NCBI RefSeq assembly: GCF_900112615.1
Contig: NZ_FOMK01000015.1
Coordinates: forward strand, 95,209 to 159,208
DNA: 64,000 nucleotides
Origin: Chitinophaga sp. CF118
Lineage (GTDB): Bacteria > Bacteroidota > Bacteroidia > Chitinophagales > Chitinophagaceae
Direction: 5' to 3'
Shown here: positions 8,364-16,233 of the stretch, one piece after another
Layout of the letters: every line of letters starts with the position of its first letter
How positions within the stretch are numbered: the stretch's first letter is position 1
The notes under the pieces: model-generated
Databases searched by the model: none
What the model saw: only the letters and a program-made list of their open reading frames with translations
What the model was told of the DNA's origin: nothing
Position numbers and translations under genes: made by a program

Positions 8364-10616
8364 TTATCTATTAACTCGAATATTCCAGATAAATGGTTTA
8401 TAAGTAACTCCAGCAGGTGAATTTGCATTATGCTGCAGATAATACATAGATGGCAATCCTGGAAGCTTACTAACAGCATCCTGGCGGCCAGCCCCAAAGT
8501 GATCCCATACTGTATATTGGACACGGATTTCATTCGCAGATATTTTTCTGATTTGAGCATCTATTTGCTGAGTTCCTCCTAATACAGTATACATAAAGAT
8601 TCTATCTTTAATATATGGCTTTCCTAAATCTCTCAATACCTGGGTTCCATTGAATTCTTCAAGATTTCTATTTTCCTTCAAATAAGTCAAGACCTTCGTC
8701 TCAAATCCTGTAGCTATTTTTACAAAATTTGGATCGATGCCCAACATCGATGCCATCTCTGAATTTGGCTTAAATGACAATCCCGATCCATTCCCAAATG
8801 TAAAATGCTGAATAAGCATTCTTCCTTCATTTTGCCTAACGTCTGATTCCATGCTCATGCCCAGTTCAAATGCTGCTGGAAAAGAATTAGAATGATACAT
8901 CATGCTATTATTTACCGAATTAATTTGTTGATCTGGATAATGCGTTTTAGTTAAATCATCATCTCCGCTATTTGCAAATACGTTACCATTCATATATTTT
9001 GTTGATGCACCTTGCTCCCAAAATCCCTTTTTACCCTTCGTCCCGTCATTCCATCTCCAACCAAAATAATCCTCTGTGCCTTTCTTTGCAGCAACAGTAT
9101 AATCACCTTTTTTCTTTCCAGGGTCAGCTGGCTCAAGCCCATCTAAATCAATAAACCTGATTGGCATATTCCCTGCAAACTGATAAGGCGTTAATTCAGG
9201 ATAGCTTTTCGTCAATGGATCCACACTCAAAAACTTCCCTATCCTTGGATCATAGATCCTAAATCCATAATCCTGCTGATTCCCCTCTCCTTTCACCTCA
9301 TTATCGTTCTCCTTTCCATTAAACCCATAACGATACTTATTATTATCTGAGCTAAATGTCCTTCCTGGCATCAATGACCCAAATGGATAATAATCATAAG
9401 CGCTTATTACATCTGCATTATAGGATTCAATAATGCCATCCCCATTTTCATCCGCACCATTCTTTTTGTCGCTCACTACCGCCAGAACATTACCCAGGTG
9501 ATTTGTTAACTCATATCTTTTATTCCCACGTATATAAGAAACGGTATATCCAAAACCCCACGGCGCATACGATATTTCTGAAGGTTTATCCCTGTAAAGA
9601 TCAATCAGTAATTGTTCAACGTCTTTTCCTTCAGGTACAATCAGGTTGCTTATTTTATCTTCAATTACCCGCTGTTGTACCTGTAATTGCATTACTGCAT
9701 TTTGCAACTGCCGACTATTCTCCACCAGGGATGCCTGTTTGTACAAGCCGGAATCAGGCTTGCTAAGCCACCTTATGTTTTCCTGTTTACTATCGGCCAC
9801 CAGTTGCCATTGCATTTCCAGCCAGCCCCTGTAAAGTAAAAATACATCTTCTTTTTGCTTCAGTAATAACGCAAACTTTTGGGGTTTCAATGGTACGCTG
9901 TCAATCAGGTGTTCCTGCCGGTTATATACAAATATTTTCTCCGGAACATGCTTACTCAGCATTATTTTGGCAACCGGTGCCAGTGGATCGATATTATAAT
10001 ATACAGTACTATCCGCCTTTATTATCATTTTACCGGCCAGGGCTTTGCGAATGCCGAAGCTATCATTTCCAATTAAATGACTAGGCGATCTACTATCAAA
10101 CAGGCGTAGCTGTGTACACATCTTTTTCAAAAGACCTTCCATTGCCATCAGCTTTTGTAAGGTACTCTGAGCCGATACCACAGGTGCTGCATTGAATACG
10201 ACGTGGTTATTATAAGAGGTGTCCTGTAATGCTACTTTTCCTTTTAACCGGTATGTACCTTCCGCACTCTCTACATAGAAAATATTCTCATAGGAAATAT
10301 TTTTGTACAAAGTGAAAGGGTCCAGACTTTTAAGGACTATCTGGTTGTATTCACTGTTTGTCAATTGTGCCGAATCGAAAGCCTGACCATAGCAAGTAAA
10401 CCATGTGATCATTTTCCGACTCTCCTCAAGTACGGCCATGTTTACATACTTATCCGTCTCTTTCTGCCGTCCAAAAATACGCAGACCAGGACGCTTTAAC
10501 GCGACTTGCTTTAACAACGGGTTGACACGGGAATCCTGTAGTACATCCGTTTGGGCTTTACTATTTTGGAAAATAAGGGATAAAAATAGAATAATGAAAA
10601 GGGATAACTTCTTCAT
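8364..10616 (-). CDS. RHS-core polymorphic toxin 1, unassigned C-terminal toxin domain (750 aa)
   Basis: Translation from the ATG at 10616 gives a signal peptide (MKKLSLFIILFLSLIFQ...AQ). The upstream ATG at 10670 lies inside the -7 box and is excluded. Residues 25-365 are a Bacteroidota-specific scaffold without visible YD repeats. Residues 366-495 are the RHS-associated core (YELTNHLGNVLAVVSDKK, YDYYPFGSLMPGR, YGFRIYDPRIGKFLSVDPL). After PYQFAGN the sequence diverges completely from RHS toxin 2, and the last 250 residues are the toxin. That domain has an HFTFGNGSGL segment and a VQYTVWDHFGAGRQD segment but matches no toxin family I can name firmly. A resemblance to DUF3289 is only a weak impression. 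The following lipoprotein is the likely immunity partner. Confidence 0.88.
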   Translation of the reverse strand: MKKLSLFIILFLSLIFQNSKAQTDVLQDSRVNPLLKQVALKRPGLRIFGRQKETDKYVNMAVLEESRKMITWFTCYGQAFDSAQLTNSEYNQIVLKSLDPFTLYKNISYENIFYVESAEGTYRLKGKVALQDTSYNNHVVFNAAPVVSAQSTLQKLMAMEGLLKKMCTQLRLFDSRSPSHLIGNDSFGIRKALAGKMIIKADSTVYYNIDPLAPVAKIMLSKHVPEKIFVYNRQEHLIDSVPLKPQKFALLLKQKEDVFLLYRGWLEMQWQLVADSKQENIRWLSKPDSGLYKQASLVENSRQLQNAVMQLQVQQRVIEDKISNLIVPEGKDVEQLLIDLYRDKPSEISYAPWGFGYTVSYIRGNKRYELTNHLGNVLAVVSDKKNGADENGDGIIESYNADVISAYDYYPFGSLMPGRTFSSDNNKYRYGFNGKENDNEVKGEGNQQDYGFRIYDPRIGKFLSVDPLTKSYPELTPYQFAGNMPIRFIDLDGLEPADPGKKKGDYTVAAKKGTEDYFGWRWNDGTKGKKGFWEQGASTKYMNGNVFANSGDDDLTKTHYPDQQINSVNNSMMYHSNSFPAAFELGMSMESDVRQNEGRMLIQHFTFGNGSGLSFKPNSEMASMLGIDPNFVKIATGFETKVLTYLKENRNLEEFNGTQVLRDLGKPYIKDRIFMYTVLGGTQQIDAQIRKISANEIRVQYTVWDHFGAGRQDAVSKLPGLPSMYYLQHNANSPAGVTYKPFIWNIRVNR

Positions 10617-10676
10617 GGTATAGTGAGAAAAGGATTTGATTTGCTCTGGAATAGCTGATTTTTGCCTCAAATGTAA
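9176..10676 (-). repeat. 1.5-kb repeat, RHS scaffold copy 1
   Basis: The promoter, signal peptide, scaffold and RHS core of toxin 1 are a near-copy of 12428-13930. I count only about fifteen amino-acid differences over roughly 480 residues, while the C-terminal domains beyond PYQFA are unrelated. Such paired repeats permit recombination that swaps toxin tails. Confidence 0.9.
10668..10675 (-). promoter_or_regulatory. -7 promoter box TACATTTG for RHS toxin 1
   Basis: TACATTTG fits the Bacteroidota TAnnTTTG element and is followed by AGG on the coding strand. It sits about 52 bp before the chosen start at 10616. The same TACATTTGAGG occurs before RHS toxin 2 and before the SRPBCC gene at 14116. 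Confidence 0.6.
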
Positions 10677-10782
10677 TAAAAAAATATATCAAATTTAATT
10701 ACCAATAACAATAGTTGTCAATATAAACTTGTGGATGCAGATGCCCCATGAGGTTCTTTAATCACACGAATTTATTTAGGTT

Positions 10783-10837
10783 TTATAACTTCACCACTCC
10801 CCTTTATTGCATTTTCGTTTATCTATTGCGTCCATAC
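10783..10837. repeat. 55-bp repeat, copy 2 (copy 1 at 4516-4570)
   Basis: Located between the Imm32-like gene and the promoter of RHS toxin 1. It matches copy 1 except for a few bases. The rest of the gap (10676-10965) holds nothing else recognisable. Confidence 0.7.
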
Positions 10838-10965
10838 GAATTGTTCCGGAATAACTAATTTCCCCCTCAAAGCAAAGCCCAGTCAGTGACTGTTCTTTGC
10901 TAAAGACAGGACATATATTTTTACTTTTAAGGATCTGGCAGATGTGAGGTCAGTCCATATGAATG

Positions 10966-11283
10966 CTATGCCTTTTGAATAATTAAATCCTTAGAACCAT
11001 CTTCCAGAGAATTATTCTCATCATAATGTAAATGCGCCCCTGCTGGTACAGAATCTTGCGCTAAAGTTAAAAGCTGAGTAGCCAAGGATATCAACCCCGC
11101 TTTATTTGCAATCAGTACTATTTCATTTTTATCATCTTTAACTTTTAATTCAAAGTTATTCTCCCATATATATTTTAATACTTCTTGAGAATTGTAAACA
11201 GGTATGTCTATTAGCATTTTTAACCTTTCCGGCACTTGTCCTAATTTTATAAAATTTAAAGTACTGTTTAAGGCATACAACAT
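10966..11283 (-). CDS. Imm32-like immunity protein (105 aa)
   Basis: The C-terminal half (IVLIANKAGLISLATQLLTL, then GAHLHYDENNSLEDGSKDLII) has the pattern I associate with the Imm32 immunity family: a small strand, a helix with Leu/Ala, a His-x-His pair and a terminal gs-x-x-lii strand. It has no signal peptide, so it acts in the cytoplasm. The start codon overlaps the end of the CdiI-like gene by 16 bp, a translational-coupling arrangement. It is the second immunity gene behind RHS toxin 2 and probably neutralises a different, now absent toxin tail. The family call is from memory of the pattern. Confidence 0.7.
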   Translation of the reverse strand: MLYALNSTLNFIKLGQVPERLKMLIDIPVYNSQEVLKYIWENNFELKVKDDKNEIVLIANKAGLISLATQLLTLAQDSVPAGAHLHYDENNSLEDGSKDLIIQKA

Positions 11284-11693
11284 TCGTATTCCTTCACTAA
11301 ATCTAATATCCTTTTTTTTATGTTATCGGTCAAGTCCTCCCTATTTTTTACTTGAATTTTAGTAAACCCCACTATCTGATTTAACATTCCCCCATAAGAC
11401 GGATTATCCTTACAAAAATTACAGGAAGATTCCAAAACACTTACCAGTAAATCACCTGGGTAAAAATCGCCCTCTAAAAAGGGGTTTTCTTTCAGCTTAT
11501 AAATCGCGATTGGCATTAGAATATTTATTCCAATATTCTGTCCTATCATTAACCTTAAATCTTCTACAGTATAATCCTTAAGCTTTTTCTTTCTCAATTT
11601 ATTAACTGTCTCTACTAAATAACTACTCCCCTCTTTAGGCCCACCTGGAAACAACAACCCTAACTCTTCCAATGTTTTATCTAAATTTTCCAT
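11268..11693 (-). CDS. CdiI-type contact-dependent inhibition immunity protein (141 aa)
   Basis: The segment DLRLMIGQNIGINILMPIAI, then LEGDFYPGDLLVSVL, matches the pattern of the contact-dependent growth inhibition immunity family (CdiI_3 type: a D-L-R-x-x-I-x-Q motif followed by Y-P-G-D-L-L). The protein is cytoplasmic, with no signal or membrane helix. It starts 3 bp after the stop of RHS toxin 2, whose C-terminal domain looks like toxin type 28, so it is the best candidate for the cognate inhibitor. It overlaps the Imm32-like gene downstream. Confidence 0.78.
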   Translation of the reverse strand: MENLDKTLEELGLLFPGGPKEGSSYLVETVNKLRKKKLKDYTVEDLRLMIGQNIGINILMPIAIYKLKENPFLEGDFYPGDLLVSVLESSCNFCKDNPSYGGMLNQIVGFTKIQVKNREDLTDNIKKRILDLVKEYECCMP

Positions 11694-11696
11694 AGT

Positions 11697-13868
11697 TTAC
11701 TGTTTAGTTTTCTCATAGGCGCTTATAGCCCTATCAATGGTTGCTTGTATATTATCCTTTTGTTTTTGAAGATTTGAGCGTAGTGTTTGTGCTGCTTCCA
11801 GAGCATCACCTTTGACTTCACTTTTGTTAATTGCTGTATTAAGTCTTTTGATTTCATATTCAAGACCATTCAGTGCATCTTTTACTTCTTTTAAATGCTG
11901 AAATGGCGTTCCATCATCTTTTAAAACTGGTGTTCCCCGAATATCCTTAATAGCCCCACGAATATCATCAGCAGTAAGATGCTCAGCTAAATTATCCGTT
12001 TTTCTTACACTCAATTCCAAAACTTCCCTTCCGACCCCTTTAATACCTCTAAAGACTTTCCCTACGGGTAAAAAATAAATCGCTGCCTCAATAGCAACAT
12101 CACTCGCCGTAATTTTTTCACCTTTTAAGGCTTTAACTCCAATTGGGCCACCGGGAAACAAATTTGATTCGTACTCAAACATTTTTTTTGAGTACTCAAA
12201 TCCACCCTTACTTCCCCAAATTGTATTACTATAGTCTTGGCTCATTGAAGAAACAGGTTTAGTGACAATTCTATCCATCGCTGCATTAACTTGCTTAAGT
12301 TTTACAGCCTCTATTTCTTCTGTTGCAGGCATTACCAGTACCGCAGTGTTATCTCTCATGTATGCCTTACTCGCCGGAGAATATTCTAATCCATCCTGGT
12401 CTACCCCATCAATAGGTCGATTACTCGCAAACTGATAAGGCGTTAATTCAGGATAGCTTTTCGTCAATGGATCCACACTCAAAAACTTCCCTATCCTCGG
12501 ATCATAGATCCTGAATCCATAATCCTGCTGATTCCCCTCCCCCTTCACCTCATTATCATTCTCCTTTCCATTAAACCCATAACGATACTTATTATTCTCT
12601 GAGTTAAATGTCCTTCCTGGCATCAATGACCCAAATGGATAATAATCATAAGCGCTTATTACATCTGCATTATAGGATTCAATAATGCCATCCCCGTTTT
12701 CATCCGCACCTTTCTTTTTGTCGCTCACTACCGCCAGAACATTGCCCAGGTGATTTGTTAGCTCATATCTTTTATTCCCACGTATATAAGAAACGGTATA
12801 TCCAAAGCCCCACGGCGCATAAGATATTTCTGAAGGTTTATCCCTGTAAAGATCAACCAATAATTGTTCAACATCTTTTCCTTCAGGTACAATCAGGCTG
12901 CTTATTTTATCTTCAATTACCCGCTGTTGCGCCTGTAATTGCATTACTGCATTTTGCAACTGCAGTCTATTCTCCACCAGGGATGCCCGTTTGTACAAGC
13001 CTGAATCAGGCTTGCTAAGCCACCTTATGTTTTCCCGTTTACTATCGGCCACCAGTTGCCATTGCATTTCCAGCCAGCCCCTGTAAAGTAAAAATACGTC
13101 TTCTTTTTGCTTCAGTAATAACGCAAACTTTTGGGGCTTCAATGGTACGCTGTCAATCAGGTGTTCCTGCCGGTTATATACAAATATTTTCTCCGGAACA
13201 TGTTTACTCAACATTATTTTGGCGACTGGCGCCAATGGATCGATATTATAATATACAGTACTATCCGCCTTTATTACCATTTTACCGGCCAGGGCTTTGC
13301 GAATACCGAAGCTATCATTCCCAATTAAATGACTGGGCGATCTACTATCAAACAGCCGCAGCTGTGTACACATCTTTTTCAAAAGACCTTCCATTGCCAT
13401 CAGCTTTTGTAAGGTACTTTGAGCCGAGACCACAGGTGCTGCATTGAATACGACGTGGTTATTATAAGAGGTGTCCTGTAACGCTACTTTTCCTTTTAAC
13501 CGGTATGTACCTTCGGCACTCTCTACATAGAAAATGTTTTCATAGGAAATATTTTTGTACAAAGTGAAAGGGTCCAGGCTTTTAAGGACTATCTGGTTGT
13601 ATTCACTGTTTGTTAACTGTGCAGAATCGAAAGCCTGACCATAACAAGTAAACCATGTGATCGTTTTCCGGTTCTCCTCAAGTACGGCCATGTTTACATA
13701 CTTATCCGTCTCTTTTTGCCGTCCAAAAATACGCAGACCAGGACGTTTTAACGCGACTTGCTTTAACAACGGGTTGACACGGGAATCCTGTAATACATCT
13801 ACCTGGGCTTTACTATTTTGGAAAATAAGGGATAAAAACAGAATAATGAAAAGGGATAACGTCTTCAT
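11697..13868 (-). CDS. RHS-core polymorphic toxin 2 with toxin-type-28-like C-terminus (723 aa)
   Basis: The start is the ATG at 13868 (MKTLSLFIILFLSLIF), with a signal peptide ending at KAQ. The longer frame to 14009 passes through the promoter and is rejected. Residues 1-480 are nearly identical to RHS toxin 1. After PYQFASN the sequence switches to a new 240-residue tail. It begins with a linker containing a hydrophobic pre-toxin stretch (AIEAAIYFLPVGKVFRGIKG) and ends in a helical domain with HLTADDIRGAIKDIRGTP, HLKEVKDALNGLEYEI and an ALEAAQTLRSNLQKQKDNIQ segment, the pattern I know as polymorphic toxin type 28 (Ntox28), a predicted RNase. A cytoplasmic CdiI-like immunity protein follows 3 bp downstream, consistent with a nucleic-acid target. 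Confidence 0.88.
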   Translation of the reverse strand: MKTLSLFIILFLSLIFQNSKAQVDVLQDSRVNPLLKQVALKRPGLRIFGRQKETDKYVNMAVLEENRKTITWFTCYGQAFDSAQLTNSEYNQIVLKSLDPFTLYKNISYENIFYVESAEGTYRLKGKVALQDTSYNNHVVFNAAPVVSAQSTLQKLMAMEGLLKKMCTQLRLFDSRSPSHLIGNDSFGIRKALAGKMVIKADSTVYYNIDPLAPVAKIMLSKHVPEKIFVYNRQEHLIDSVPLKPQKFALLLKQKEDVFLLYRGWLEMQWQLVADSKRENIRWLSKPDSGLYKRASLVENRLQLQNAVMQLQAQQRVIEDKISSLIVPEGKDVEQLLVDLYRDKPSEISYAPWGFGYTVSYIRGNKRYELTNHLGNVLAVVSDKKKGADENGDGIIESYNADVISAYDYYPFGSLMPGRTFNSENNKYRYGFNGKENDNEVKGEGNQQDYGFRIYDPRIGKFLSVDPLTKSYPELTPYQFASNRPIDGVDQDGLEYSPASKAYMRDNTAVLVMPATEEIEAVKLKQVNAAMDRIVTKPVSSMSQDYSNTIWGSKGGFEYSKKMFEYESNLFPGGPIGVKALKGEKITASDVAIEAAIYFLPVGKVFRGIKGVGREVLELSVRKTDNLAEHLTADDIRGAIKDIRGTPVLKDDGTPFQHLKEVKDALNGLEYEIKRLNTAINKSEVKGDALEAAQTLRSNLQKQKDNIQATIDRAISAYEKTKQ

Positions 13869-13930
13869 GGTATAGTGAGAAATGGGTTTGATTTTCTCTG
13901 GAATAATTAATTTGGCCTCAAATGTAATAA
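12428..13930 (-). repeat. 1.5-kb repeat, RHS scaffold copy 2
   Basis: Partner of 9176-10676. Similarity ends abruptly at the codons for PYQFA, the usual hinge between RHS core and toxin tail, and begins just upstream of the -7 box. Confidence 0.9.
13919..13926 (-). promoter_or_regulatory. -7 promoter box TACATTTG for RHS toxin 2
   Basis: Same TACATTTGAGG context as before RHS toxin 1, about 50 bp upstream of the chosen start at 13868. It supports that start over the upstream ATG at 14009. Confidence 0.6.
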
Positions 13931-14087
13931 AAAGCATATAAAAATTAATTACCAATGTCGCATCATGGGAATATACCTCCTTCCAGACTTTGGAGAGATA
14001 AAAGGGCAAAGAAAAAGGGGCCAGATGGGAACATTAATAAGGGGCAAATTTAATTTTCAATAATTTCTGAAAGTTCGGAATAAATAA

Positions 14088-14095
14088 TACATTTG
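14088..14095 (+). promoter_or_regulatory. -7 promoter box TACATTTG upstream of the SRPBCC gene
   Basis: TACATTTG followed by AGG, 20 bp before the ATG at 14116. The box and its 3' context equal those of the two RHS promoters, which fire in the opposite direction. Confidence 0.5.
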
Positions 14096-14115
14096 AGGTA
14101 TAAAACTCTATACCA

Positions 14116-14997
14116 ATGAAAGGCTACCTCATTTCAAACGTTTTTGCTGTTTGTGTAATGTGGCTTACTAAGCTATTTGTGATTGAAGCCAACACCCTTG
14201 TTTTCTCTGAATTTGTAACACTGCCAATTCTGATGGGATTAATCTGCGCCTGGTGCTGGCGCTATCAGCATTTTACCACTAAACAATTAATAGGAATGGC
14301 GTTTATAAATGCCTTTATTGGCATAGGGCTCAGTGCCATTTTCCTGGGGGAAGGCGTCATTTGCCTGATCATTGTATCGCCGCTTATCGTGGTATTTCTA
14401 CTAACTGGATTATTCCTGGGCAGAAGTATTTTAAAACGACGTAATGATAAGCTACATGTAAGTGTGTTCCTGTTATTATTGTTTACTTTCTTTGCCGATG
14501 TTCGTATGCATCATCATTATGAGAATATGGTGGCCGATACCATGCTTATAAAAGCCCCACCATCTGAAGTCTGGAAATATGTAGTTGCATATAAAAAAAT
14601 AGAGACGCCCGATAAATTCTGGTTGTTCAGAATAGGCATGCCCAGCCCCGTGCAGTCTACTGCTTCAGGAAATTACGCAGGCGCAGATCGTAAATGTATT
14701 TTCAGCAATGGTTATACATTTGATGAGAAGATTACCACCTATGATAAGGATCATAATCTAACTTTCGCTATCACTCAACAGCCGCGTGATCCTGAAATTA
14801 TGGGGCATATAGATATTCTGCAGGGGCAATTTATCCTGAAAGATAATGGCGACGGCACAACCACGCTCACTGGCAATAGCTGGTACCGGCTGCATGTATT
14901 CCCCATTTGGTACTATAATATCTGGGCCGAAAGCATTACCCGCAATGTACATCTGCGGGTAATGGAACACATTAAATCACTAAGCGAACAACATTAA
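14116..14997 (+). CDS. Membrane protein with SRPBCC (START-like) domain (293 aa)
   Basis: Four membrane helices fill residues 1-130 (about 5-25, 32-48, 60-82 and 84-103, plus a further segment near 115-128). A soluble domain of about 150 residues follows, beginning VADTMLIKAPPSEVWKYVV, which has the typical SRPBCC/polyketide-cyclase start (x-I-x-A-P-x-x-x-V-W). SRPBCC domains bind hydrophobic ligands. The soluble part should face the cytoplasm or periplasm depending on helix count. Its stop codon overlaps the start of the DUF5519 gene (ATG within AATGT), so the two are translationally coupled. Ligand unknown. Confidence 0.8.
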   Translation: MKGYLISNVFAVCVMWLTKLFVIEANTLVFSEFVTLPILMGLICAWCWRYQHFTTKQLIGMAFINAFIGIGLSAIFLGEGVICLIIVSPLIVVFLLTGLFLGRSILKRRNDKLHVSVFLLLLFTFFADVRMHHHYENMVADTMLIKAPPSEVWKYVVAYKKIETPDKFWLFRIGMPSPVQSTASGNYAGADRKCIFSNGYTFDEKITTYDKDHNLTFAITQQPRDPEIMGHIDILQGQFILKDNGDGTTTLTGNSWYRLHVFPIWYYNIWAESITRNVHLRVMEHIKSLSEQH

Positions 14998-15518
14998 TGT
15001 TCAGGTTCGTCATCAAATATCTGGGCTTTTTAAAATTCGTACCCGGTTTGCCGTTGTTGTTCGACATCTGGCTGAAGGTCTACATTTTTATCACGCACAT
15101 GGAATTACTCAACTGGATGGACGAGATCTCCGCTGAAGTGCAGCAATGGCCCGATGTTATTGTCCACACACATAAATATGGCGGCATTCAGTTCGATTTT
15201 AAACACAAAGAAATTGGACATTTACATGGTAACGGCTTATTGGACATGCCACTTAACCGCCAACTGAAAGCGACATTAATAGAAGAAGGACATGTGGAAG
15301 ATCACCATCTTTTAAAAAATACCGGATGGATAAGCTTTTACATTCGCACCGAAAGGGATAAGCATTATGCGTTGCAATTGTTAAGGCTGGCGTATAAATG
15401 GCGGGGAGGAACAATACCGGGTTGCTTCTTCGCCGGCATCGCTGATCGAATAAGTTCTGATCACTCCGGAGTCAATAAACCCGATTTCATTGGACCCTTT
15501 TCAAATTGGCCCGAATAG
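14997..15518 (+). CDS. DUF5519 (luciferase-domain family) protein (173 aa)
   Basis: Residues 33-150 fit the DUF5519 pattern: GGIQFDFKHKEIGHLHGNG (E-x-G-H-x-H), an HHLLKNTGWISFYIRTERD segment and a terminal LLRLAYKW. The conserved His residues could bind metal or a cofactor, but the biochemical role of this family is unknown. The Pfam name 'Luciferase' does not by itself show light production. The N-terminus has a weakly hydrophobic stretch that may be a membrane contact. The gene begins on the last base of the SRPBCC gene and the two surely form an operon. Confidence 0.8.
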   Translation: MFRFVIKYLGFLKFVPGLPLLFDIWLKVYIFITHMELLNWMDEISAEVQQWPDVIVHTHKYGGIQFDFKHKEIGHLHGNGLLDMPLNRQLKATLIEEGHVEDHHLLKNTGWISFYIRTERDKHYALQLLRLAYKWRGGTIPGCFFAGIADRISSDHSGVNKPDFIGPFSNWPE

Positions 15519-15573
15519 TAAAAAACATTGACCTGAATAGAAAATCATACCTTAAGAAGGTGATCTATTTTTG
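15514..15573 (+). promoter_or_regulatory. AraC-type direct repeat and -7 box before the NTF2-like lipoprotein gene
   Basis: Half-sites AATAGTAAAA at 15514 and AATAGAAAAT at 15536 are 22 bp apart. TATTTTTG (fits TAnnTTTG) begins at 15566, exactly 30 bp after the second half-site. The same geometry is found at 17376-17435 and, on the minus strand, at 17304-17245 in front of the AraC gene itself. I infer that these are AraC binding sites. Confidence 0.75.
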
Positions 15574-15590
15574 TAGCATAATTTAATGAG

Positions 15591-16064
15591 ATGAAAAACG
15601 TAATTACCGGTATCGCAATGATACCACTTTTCTTACTTGTAGCCTGTAATGGAAAGACTGAAAACAATAAGAACAACAATTTAAATCAAATTAAAAATCA
15701 AAAAATTATGGCAACAAATCAAGAGCAAAAAGATGCTGTTTTACGCGCAATTAATTTGTACATCGAGGCAGGACGTAAAGGCGACAGCAAAATAGCTGCC
15801 CAGGCATTTGCACCTACCGCAACAATGTCGTGGTCTGAAAAAGGAGAATTAAAAAGCGTTCCAATTCAGACACTTTATGATTACATCGACAAAACCGGGC
15901 CGGTTGAAGTGAAATATGAACTCACTACTTTGGACGTTTCGGAAGATGCTGCGATCGTTCGCATCGAGTCGCAATTCGGGGCTACAAAATTTGCAGATAT
16001 GTTCAGCCTGGTAAAAGACGGTGCTGATTGGAAAATTATTAGCAAGGTTTATCACGTAAAGTAA
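15591..16064 (+). CDS. NTF2-like (lumazine-binding-type) lipoprotein (157 aa)
   Basis: The N-terminal 20 residues are a lipoprotein signal (FLLVAC), followed by an Asn/Lys-rich linker. Residues 40-157 are an NTF2-like fold: INLYIEAGRKGDSKIAAQAF, then FAPTATMSW and a C-terminal MFSLVKDGADWKIISKVYH strand. This is the Lumazine_bd_2/SnoaL-like pattern also seen in the gene at 17478, its paralogue. A second ATG before MATNQEQKDA could give a cytoplasmic form. The promoter carries the shared AraC repeat, so both paralogues are probably in one regulon. The natural ligand or reaction is unknown. Confidence 0.85.
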   Translation: MKNVITGIAMIPLFLLVACNGKTENNKNNNLNQIKNQKIMATNQEQKDAVLRAINLYIEAGRKGDSKIAAQAFAPTATMSWSEKGELKSVPIQTLYDYIDKTGPVEVKYELTTLDVSEDAAIVRIESQFGATKFADMFSLVKDGADWKIISKVYHVK

Positions 16065-16130
16065 GAGCTTTAGGTTTTAAGCACCCTGCAAAAAAACCGG
16101 AAAATAGTTTTCTATACAAACAGCTCATAA

Positions 16131-16233
16131 CAGGAGAAGCTATTTACGAACGTCATTCAACACGTTGGTTTACTGATGAGAAAATTTCTTTGGAAACCGT
16201 GAAGGATATTGAAATTTCTAATTTACTTCCCTG
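16131..16233 (+). pseudogene. Nitroreductase-family N-terminal remnant
   Basis: A 33-codon frame reads GEAIYERHSTRWFTDEKISL followed by ETVKDIEI and then stops. It resembles the start of nitroreductase-family proteins (x-x-R-R-S-x-R-x-F-T-D-x-P-I). There is no FMN-binding core or C-terminus. The remainder has been lost, and the fragment runs into the 3' end of the AraC gene. Confidence 0.4.

Noticed and set aside
9503..13447. Several plus frames of 60-100 codons opposite the RHS genes
   Set aside because: They occur as pairs in both RHS copies only because they are antisense shadows of the duplicated scaffold.
13868..14009. Longer start for RHS toxin 2
   Set aside because: It passes through the shared -7 promoter box and would destroy the signal peptide that toxin 1 also has.
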